This document shows, in pieces, positions 50,201 to 54,493 of a DNA stretch of 54,493 nt. Below the pieces are notes generated by a model that saw only the letters and a program-made list of their open reading frames with translations, searched no databases and was not told where the DNA came from. Location of the stretch: the NCBI GenBank assembly GCA_040752275.1, contig JBFMFH010000020.1, forward strand, positions 1 through 54,493, written 5' to 3'. A program made the translations under genes and the position numbers. How positions within the stretch are numbered: the first letter of the stretch is position 1; every line of letters starts with the position of its first letter. This stretch comes from JBFMFH01 sp040752275. GTDB taxonomy: Bacteria; Acidobacteriota; Vicinamibacteria; Vicinamibacterales; JAKQTR01.

Positions 50201-51405
50201 CGGGGCCCCGGGATCTGCCAGTCGGCCAGCGGTTCTTCGTCCCCCATTTCGGCGAGCACGCGCGCATCTACGCGGCCACCCTCCGCGCCGGTGGCTATGC
50301 CGCCGAGATGCTCCCGCGTCCCGGTGAGGCAACCATCCGGCTCGGAGAAGCGCACGCCTCCGGACAGGAATGCCATCCGTACGCCATCCTTGCCGGGGAA
50401 CTCCTCCAATTCGCTCGCGAGGCAGCCGGGCGGCAGGACGAGGTCTTCCTGTTCCCCAATTGCACGGCGCCCTGTCTACTGCGCCAGTACGGCGACTCGT
50501 TCCGGCTGCTGCTCGACCGCGAGGGATACGCGCGCCCCGAAGTGTGGGAGGCGACGACCGCTCAGCTCGCCCGCATCCTGGGCATGCCGGGCATGATCCG
50601 GCTCTATGAGGGGCTGTTCGTCACCGACGTACTCATGACACTGGCCACGCGCCTGCGGCCGTACGAACGCTCCTGTGGGACGATCAACGACGTCCTGGAG
50701 GCGAGTCTCACGGAGACCGAGCGGGCGGTCGCCGAGCGCCGGCGTCTCGACGATGTCCTGGCTGGCGCGGTCGAGCGGCTCTGCGCCGTGCCCCGGCACG
50801 CCGATCCCGGCACGCGCCCGATCGTCGGTCTCACCGGCGACCTGTACACGCGCGTCAACGCCGCGGGGAACGCCGCGCTCGTCCAGCGGCTCGAGGCGAT
50901 GGGGTGCGAGGTGTGGCTCAGTCCATTCTTCTCGATGATGGCCGATGCCGCCTACGCCCTCGATCTGCCGCGGCGCACCGAGCGAGGGCTCCTGAAGGAC
51001 GCTGCCCTCGACGGCCTGGCGATGGCGCTCGGATCGGGCCTGCGTTGGCGGCTGCTGCGCCGCGTGCCGCCGCGCGTCGTCGAATGGGCCGTCGAGCCGC
51101 CGGTTGAAGACCTGATCTCGCTGGCGCGGCGTTATGTGGGGCCGCGCACCAATCACCTCATCCTCACGAATGCCGCCAAGCTCGCCGACTTCCTGAGCCG
51201 CGGCGCGTCCGGGGCGATCAACGCCGCAGCGCTCAACTGCATGGTCGGCACCGCCGTCGCCGCCGTCGTGCCCGCCATCCGGGCCGATTTCGCCCAGGCT
51301 CCCGTGCTGACACTCTTCTACGGCGGTAGTGAGGGGCCGGCACAGCGCATCCGCCTCGAGACCTTCGTCCACCAGGTGCGGGCGCGATGGCGCTCCGCCG
51401 CGTAG
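47242..51405 (+). CDS. Two-domain acyl-CoA dehydratase activase (BcrAD/BadFG/HgdC family) with DUF2229
   Basis: A 1387-residue protein. Two ASKHA ATPase domains lie in tandem (about 1-275 and 315-580). Each keeps the cysteine pair that holds the [4Fe-4S] cluster at a dimer interface: C-A-A-G near 129 and R-C-S-V near 168, then C-A-G-G near 445 and R-C-T-V near 483. GGQDSK and GGGxANPGL-type ATP loops are present. A DUF2229 region (about 620-860) and a long C-terminal region with GRPYNTHDP, YGCGPDGF and FPNCTAPC motifs follow. Family members use ATP to push an electron into 2-hydroxyacyl-CoA dehydratases or benzoyl-CoA reductase. No dehydratase or reductase subunit is adjacent, so the partner is unknown. 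Confidence 0.9.
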   Translation: MRLGIDLGADRLKLVCCGEHADPLYMTSREVRNQPHMALADALAELDLHTAAAAQVRVGVTGGGRGLVEGIATCHGFNEVVATAHGVRTACPDARTIIDLGGHFSKWILIGAEPGADATVVDFATNGLCAAGAGAFLTQQADRLGLSVDELGRMAGAARRGATIAGRCSVFAKSDMIHLQQKGTPVDEIAYGLCQALARTFLATIAQGRAIEPPVVLVGGGAANPGLVRAFREALRPADGVVVPPDPLYYGALGSARLAAAAPPIALAGLLQALQQRHACAAVSQTGHLSALPPLRRPAAWAAPCPEETAVPPRGRVEGILGVDVGSVSTNLVLLSSSGEVLQGIYLPTRGRPVEVLQDGLDRIRARLGERLSVLGVGVTGSGRHLAADLVGADAVHNEITAQMTAALAFAPDTDTIFEIGGQDSKYIAIREGRLASFEMNKICAGGTGSFLEEQATRLGISVYGEFEEQAFQARQVCDLGSRCTVFMESEVVRARERGTALADICAGLAYSVARNYLEKVVAGRRVGRHVLFQGGSASNAALVAAFDRLLGRQVRVHPHNRISGAIGAALLAARAGSGKSRFKGLSSCASVSVRSFECQRCENRCQVNRVRVDQRVAYFGDVCERYSQRADERPTGLRSLPGLFAARNRLLDTMPGAPTGDAAGDRPRIGLLRASLNFEYLPFWRLLLQELGFEPVVSLPTTARMLQESGRGLPAEVCLPMKAAVAQARSLLDGRLVSRIFVPALVECPPRGRDDQSHTCFYAQQLPDMLRAHLGDRILSAQFGLAGGGIGLMEPVLALAEALDRPMLAVARALAKAQAAQQAYTAERRRLGEAMLSGSFDRAVVVLGRPYNTHDPFLNLALAGHIERLGLCAIPWDLLPLDDVELGARWQSVPWHFTREQLRAIEVMRRDARLFPIVVSSYGCGPDGFTVKHVDELLADRPRLLLEFDEHCGEAGLVTRLEAFADEIDSHLHERRRVATSARTTPGPRDLPVGQRFFVPHFGEHARIYAATLRAGGYAAEMLPRPGEATIRLGEAHASGQECHPYAILAGELLQFAREAAGRQDEVFLFPNCTAPCLLRQYGDSFRLLLDREGYARPEVWEATTAQLARILGMPGMIRLYEGLFVTDVLMTLATRLRPYERSCGTINDVLEASLTETERAVAERRRLDDVLAGAVERLCAVPRHADPGTRPIVGLTGDLYTRVNAAGNAALVQRLEAMGCEVWLSPFFSMMADAAYALDLPRRTERGLLKDAALDGLAMALGSGLRWRLLRRVPPRVVEWAVEPPVEDLISLARRYVGPRTNHLILTNAAKLADFLSRGASGAINAAALNCMVGTAVAAVVPAIRADFAQAPVLTLFYGGSEGPAQRIRLETFVHQVRARWRSAA

Positions 51406-51428
51406 CCTGCCTCGCCCGCGGCGTGCGC

Positions 51429-51457
51429 CACCTGTGCGGCTACCCGCCGCACAGGTG
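51429..51457 (+). terminator. Hairpin after the activase gene
   Basis: Perfect 11-bp arms CACCTGTGCGG and CCGCACAGGTG around a 7-nt loop, 23 nt after the activase stop. No T tract follows, so the terminator call rests on position and stability. The rest of the gap to 51597 holds no clear gene. Confidence 0.6.
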
Positions 51458-51597
51458 TGCGCACACCCGTGCGTGCCCAGCCTCCGGTCCCCTCAGAATC
51501 CCGTAAGTGGCTGAACACACTAGGGGTTAGCTCAAAGTCCCCGGCACGGCCCTGCCCTTGCCCTTCTAGCGGGCAACTGGAGAAAGAGGCAGGAGCC

Positions 51598-52209
51598 ATG
51601 ACGAACACGACACTTCGAAGCTCACGCGGCTTGTCACTGATTGAAACCACAGTGGTGCTCTCGGTTCTGACCGTCCTCACGAGCACGCTGGCACCGGCTG
51701 TCCACGACTACGTGGTGGACGCCCGCGGCGTCAAGGCCCGCAGCGACATGGACAACATCGCCGTGGCCGTCGCGCGCCTGGCGTTCGACGTCCCGGCCGC
51801 CCGGGCGCGGACCTGGGCGGAGCTCGACGTGCTCGTCGGCGCGGGCGAGATTCCCGGCGCGGACGCCGCCGGGACCGAACCGTGGCTCGCAACCGTGGAC
51901 TCGGGCCGCGCGGCCACGCTCGACGACCATTTGGTCACGAACCAGCCCGGGTTCGCGCGGCGAACCGCGTTCGGCGGGTCGCTGGTGGCGCGTGGGTGGG
52001 CGGGCCCGTACCTGACCACCGGGGTCGGTCCCGACCCGTGGGGTAATCGCTATGCGGTGAGCGTCGGCAACCTGGCCGGCGACGCGGGCCTAAGCGCCGT
52101 GGTCATCTCGGCCGGCCCGAACGGCCGCATCGAAACCCCGTTCGGCGGTCGCGGCGCGGCGCCGGAATCCGATGACCTCGTGGTGACGATCTCAGGCGGT
52201 CGCCGCTGA
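51598..52209 (+). CDS. Type II secretion GspG-like pseudopilin (1)
   Basis: A 203-residue prepilin-like protein. A short basic leader ends in Gly11, followed by LSLIETTVVLSVLTVL, a type III (prepilin) cleavage/methylation site with Glu at mature position 5; Leu replaces the usual Phe at position 1. The C-terminal domain keeps DPWGNRY and SAGPNG, the GspG pattern that binds calcium in the pseudopilus. AGGAG precedes the ATG. It is paralogous to the next gene and 68 bp upstream of it. No secretin, ATPase or prepilin peptidase is adjacent. Confidence 0.82.
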   Translation: MTNTTLRSSRGLSLIETTVVLSVLTVLTSTLAPAVHDYVVDARGVKARSDMDNIAVAVARLAFDVPAARARTWAELDVLVGAGEIPGADAAGTEPWLATVDSGRAATLDDHLVTNQPGFARRTAFGGSLVARGWAGPYLTTGVGPDPWGNRYAVSVGNLAGDAGLSAVVISAGPNGRIETPFGGRGAAPESDDLVVTISGGRR

Positions 52210-52276
52210 CAGGCGGCTGCGCACGATTCGGCAACGAGCACGGGACTTTCATGCAGCAAGGAGCAAGGAGACGATC

Positions 52277-52888
52277 ATGAACGCCAGACAGATTCTCACG
52301 TCAGTCAGAGGGTTCACCGTGGGCGAAATGGCCGCCGCGTTGAGCGTGGCCGGCCTGCTGGCAGGGGCGGCGGCGCCGGCCCTCCAGGACTACATCGACG
52401 AGGCGCGTCACGCGCGCGCCCGCCAGGACGTCCGAGCCATTGCCAGCGCCATGTCGCGGCTGGAAGGCGACGTGCTGGGCCAGTCGGCGAAGCCGAACGG
52501 CTGGGCCACTTACGAGCTGCTGGTCGGCGCGGGCGAGGCGCCCAAGGCCGGCGGGACCGGCGACGGGGCGTGGCTCGCCATCCCGGGCACCGCCAATGTG
52601 GGGCTTCTCGACGACCAACTGGTCACCAACACGGCAGGCTACGCGTCCAGACCCGCGCGCCAGGTCGAGTGGATCCGCGGCTGGCACGGCCCCTACCTCG
52701 AGGCGGGCGTCGGGCCGGATCCGTGGGGACACCGGTATGCCATCAACGTACAGGCCCTCGCGGGCGGCGGCAGCTCCACGGTGGTCCTGTCGGCGGGCCC
52801 GAATGGACTGGTCGAAACCGCGTTTCGCAGTCCCGTGATTGTCCCCGGCGGGGACGATCTCATCGCCCTCGTCGCAACAGGCCGATAG
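52277..52888 (+). CDS. Type II secretion GspG-like pseudopilin (2)
   Basis: A 203-residue paralogue of the upstream pseudopilin. The leader ends Arg-Gly12, followed by FTVGEMAAALSVAGLL with Glu5 of the mature form, then a helix and a globular domain with VGAGEAP, RGWHGPYLEAGVGPDPWGHRY and SAGPNG. AAGGAG precedes the ATG. Both proteins are the same length and diverge mainly in the middle, so they are a tandem duplication forming two pseudopilus subunits. The strong terminator at 52934 ends the unit. The sigma54 response regulator next door is a plausible controller. Confidence 0.82.
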   Translation: MNARQILTSVRGFTVGEMAAALSVAGLLAGAAAPALQDYIDEARHARARQDVRAIASAMSRLEGDVLGQSAKPNGWATYELLVGAGEAPKAGGTGDGAWLAIPGTANVGLLDDQLVTNTAGYASRPARQVEWIRGWHGPYLEAGVGPDPWGHRYAINVQALAGGGSSTVVLSAGPNGLVETAFRSPVIVPGGDDLIALVATGR

Positions 52889-52933
52889 ACGCGGACCTGA
52901 AACAGGGGGTCTCGCGGCTCTCGGGTTTGCGAC

Positions 52934-52969
52934 GCGCAGGAGGTCGGCCGAAGGGCTGGCCTCCTGCGC
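52934..52969. terminator. Bidirectional terminator between pseudopilin and regulator genes
   Basis: GCGCAGGAGG / CCTCCTGCGC arms extended by TCGGCC/GGCTGG wobble pairs give a 16-bp stem with a GAAG tetraloop; CTTTCG follows on the plus strand. It lies between two converging transcription units. Confidence 0.75.
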
Positions 52970-52996
52970 CTTTCGATCGCGGAATGCGGGCCGCTG

Positions 52997-54367
52997 CTAC
53001 CGCAGGCCGAACGTGTCGAGCCGCCGGTAGAGGGCCCGGCGGCTGATGCCCAGCTCCCGGGCCGCGGCCGAGATGTTGCCGTTCACGCGTTGAAGGGCTT
53101 GCTCGACCAGCTCGCGCGTGAGCGCCGGCACGGGCGGCTTCGGTTGCGCGTCGACTGCGGCCGGAGCCGGCAACCGGATCCGATCGGCGCCGCCCAGAGC
53201 GGCGACCACTTCCCGCTCGGTCAGAATGCGGCCCTCGGCCTGCATGCACGCTCGTTCGAGCGTGTTGCGGAGCTCGCGGACGTTTCCCGGCCACGGGGCG
53301 CCCTGAAGCGCGCGCTCGGCGCCGGCGCTCATGCCGATCAGGGCCTTGCCGAAGCGAGAGGCGAATTCCTTGACGAATGCCGCGGCGAGATACGGAATAT
53401 CCTCGCGTCTCGCGCGCAGCGGCGGCAGCGGCAGCTCCACGACGTTCAGGCGGTAGTACAAGTCCTGCCGGAACCGCCCGAGCCGGACCTCTTCGGCCAG
53501 ATCGCGGTTCGTGGCGGCGATGAGGCGGACATCGACGTGCCTGGCCTCCGTGGCTCCGACTCGCTGTACCTCGCCGTACTCGATGGTCCGCAGCAGCTTC
53601 ACTTGCATGGCCAGCGGAAGCTCCCCGATTTCGTCCAGGAACAACGTACCGCTGTGGGCGGCCTCGAACACCCCGGCCTTGGCCTCGGTGGCGCCGGTAA
53701 ACGCCCCCCGCGTGTGACCGAACAACGTGCTCTCGAAGAGGGTGTCGACGATGGCCGAGCAGTTGACCACGAGGAATTGACGCTGGTGCCGGCCACCGAG
53801 CTTGTGAAGTGCCCGCGCCACGAGTTCCTTGCCGGTCCCGGTCTCCCCGGTGACGAGGGCGGCCCGAAGGTGGGGAGCCAGCCGCCTGATGGTGTCGAAC
53901 AATTCCTGCATGACGGGGCTGCGCCCGCGCATGCCGTAGAACTCGAACCGGCTGCCGAGTTCGCTGTCGGCGACGAACAGCCGGTGCCGGCGCTCGAGCC
54001 CGGCCCGAACGGTGGTCAGCACCTCGCGCAGGCGAGTGAGGTCGAACGGCTTGCTCAGATAGTCGAGCGCACCGAGCTTGACCGCCTCGATCGCCGAATC
54101 GACCGAGGGCTGTCCCGTCATGAGGATCACCTGACAGGCCGGATCGGCATCGTTGATCGCACGCAGCACGTCGAGACCGGTGACCTCGGGCATCCGCAGG
54201 TCGACGAGTGCCGCATCGACCTTCAGGGCTGGCAGCTCCGCGATGACCTGCCGGCCGCCCGTGCGGGCGATGACGTCGAATCCCTGGCGGCGTACGAATT
54301 CGGAGACGACGGCCACGACGCCGGGTTCGTCGTCGATGACGAGCAGCACGGGGCGTGTGTCCTGCAT
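52997..54367 (-). CDS. NtrC-family sigma54-dependent response regulator
   Basis: A 456-residue regulator with three domains. The receiver (about 5-120) has acidic Asp12/Asp13, phosphoacceptor Asp56 in LVDLRMP and Lys106 in SKPF. The AAA+ domain (about 145-375) has Walker A GETGTGKE, the sigma54 loop GAFTGAT, Walker B FLDE and WPGNVREL. A Fis-type helix-turn-helix (about 415-455) ends the protein (GNISAAARELGISRRALYRRL). The ATG at 54367 has GGAG 5 nt upstream and begins directly at the receiver. All activation residues are intact. Its sensor kinase is not in the window. It converges on the pseudopilin genes, so PilR-like control of them is possible. Confidence 0.93.
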   Translation of the reverse strand: MQDTRPVLLVIDDEPGVVAVVSEFVRRQGFDVIARTGGRQVIAELPALKVDAALVDLRMPEVTGLDVLRAINDADPACQVILMTGQPSVDSAIEAVKLGALDYLSKPFDLTRLREVLTTVRAGLERRHRLFVADSELGSRFEFYGMRGRSPVMQELFDTIRRLAPHLRAALVTGETGTGKELVARALHKLGGRHQRQFLVVNCSAIVDTLFESTLFGHTRGAFTGATEAKAGVFEAAHSGTLFLDEIGELPLAMQVKLLRTIEYGEVQRVGATEARHVDVRLIAATNRDLAEEVRLGRFRQDLYYRLNVVELPLPPLRARREDIPYLAAAFVKEFASRFGKALIGMSAGAERALQGAPWPGNVRELRNTLERACMQAEGRILTEREVVAALGGADRIRLPAPAAVDAQPKPPVPALTRELVEQALQRVNGNISAAARELGISRRALYRRLDTFGLR

Positions 54368-54393
54368 GATCTCCGCCGACGCTGGAACCGAGT

Positions 54394-54418
54394 CTAGTGC
54401 CCTGGAACCGTGATGCCT
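54394..54418 (-). repeat. 25-bp inverted repeat, right arm
   Basis: Exact reverse complement of 74-98, lying 26 bp upstream of the response regulator's start codon. A partial direct copy of its CTGGAACCG core occurs 18 nt earlier (54382-54390). The arm could hold regulatory sequence for the regulator or be part of a dispersed palindrome at the contig ends. Confidence 0.85.
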
Positions 54419-54461
54419 CACACAATTCCCGGGCGGGGCATCCCGCCTGGCGGCGTTGCTC

Positions 54462-54493
54462 CTCCCTCACATACCGGGAGTATGCTCAGTCGT
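54462..54493. repeat. Terminal direct repeat, right copy
   Basis: Identical to bases 1-32. If the molecule is circular its unit length would be 54,461 bp. Confidence 0.9.

Noticed and set aside
51406..52276. Sigma54 promoter upstream of the pseudopilin genes
   Set aside because: I looked for GG-N10-GC with TGGCAC/TTGC context in both gaps; near matches have wrong spacing.
1..54493. Circular plasmid or phage genome
   Set aside because: Despite the matching ends there is no replication initiator, partition, relaxase, integrase or virion gene, and the content is typical chromosomal metabolism.
1..54493. CRISPR arrays, tRNA or rRNA genes
   Set aside because: No regularly spaced repeats with spacers and no tRNA cloverleaf or rRNA core segments were seen in the gaps.

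Overview
The window is 54,493 bases of GC-rich DNA, densely coding on both strands in long operons. The gene set points to an Acidobacteriota genome, probably of the Vicinamibacteria type. It includes an Oar-like TonB receptor with an N-terminal carboxypeptidase-regulatory domain, tricorn-like and S9 secreted peptidases, CadC-like winged-helix/TPR regulators, a YtrA-type GntR/ABC operon, a Gfo/Idh/MocA oxidoreductase beside a HEAT-DUF1080 protein, and AATCCCG microsatellites between genes. This placement is inference from content; there is no rRNA or other marker gene here.

Left part (0.2-13.8 kb): a secreted CocE/NonD-type hydrolase is divergent from a FadR-type GntR regulator. The regulator heads an 11-kb same-strand operon: two paralogous beta-hydroxyacid dehydrogenases, E1alpha and E1beta of a 2-oxoacid/acetoin-type dehydrogenase, an M24-fold hydrolase, the E2 acyltransferase, a dicarboxylate/cation symporter, an orphan NMT1/THI5-like binding protein and a tungsten-type aldehyde:ferredoxin oxidoreductase. 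A perfect FadR-family operator match (TGGTCAGACAA) lies between the divergent genes. This looks like a substrate-inducible organic-acid catabolic system whose substrate I cannot name, and it is the best candidate for an undescribed pathway.

Middle part (13.9-31.8 kb): an S9 peptidase and a tricorn-like S41 peptidase lie on the minus strand. A Gfo/Idh/MocA oxidoreductase and a HEAT-DUF1080-DUF1080 protein follow on the plus strand and suggest 3-keto-glycoside chemistry. Next are a MacA/MacB-like adaptor and permease without an ATPase, a MazF toxin remnant, and a YtrA-type operon (regulator, ABC ATPase, two large membrane proteins) whose operator lies inside its promoter.

Right part (32.4-54.4 kb): an Oar-like TonB receptor; an XRE regulator plus AbiEii-like nucleotidyltransferase pair (toxin-antitoxin-like); two converging winged-helix/TPR regulators flanking a small secreted HExxH protein; a GH51 arabinofuranosidase; a B12-binding radical SAM protein divergent from a giant two-domain acyl-CoA dehydratase activase; two GspG-like pseudopilins; and a sigma54-dependent response regulator.

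The first 32 bases are repeated exactly as the last 32. They are flanked by a 25-bp inverted repeat, so the sequence either closes on itself (about 54,461 bp) or ends at a palindromic repeat that broke the assembly. No replication, partition, mobilisation or integrase gene is present, so a plasmid is not supported. Several first-in-operon genes have a -10-like hexamer 6-8 nt before the start codon and no Shine-Dalgarno, which suggests leaderless transcripts.
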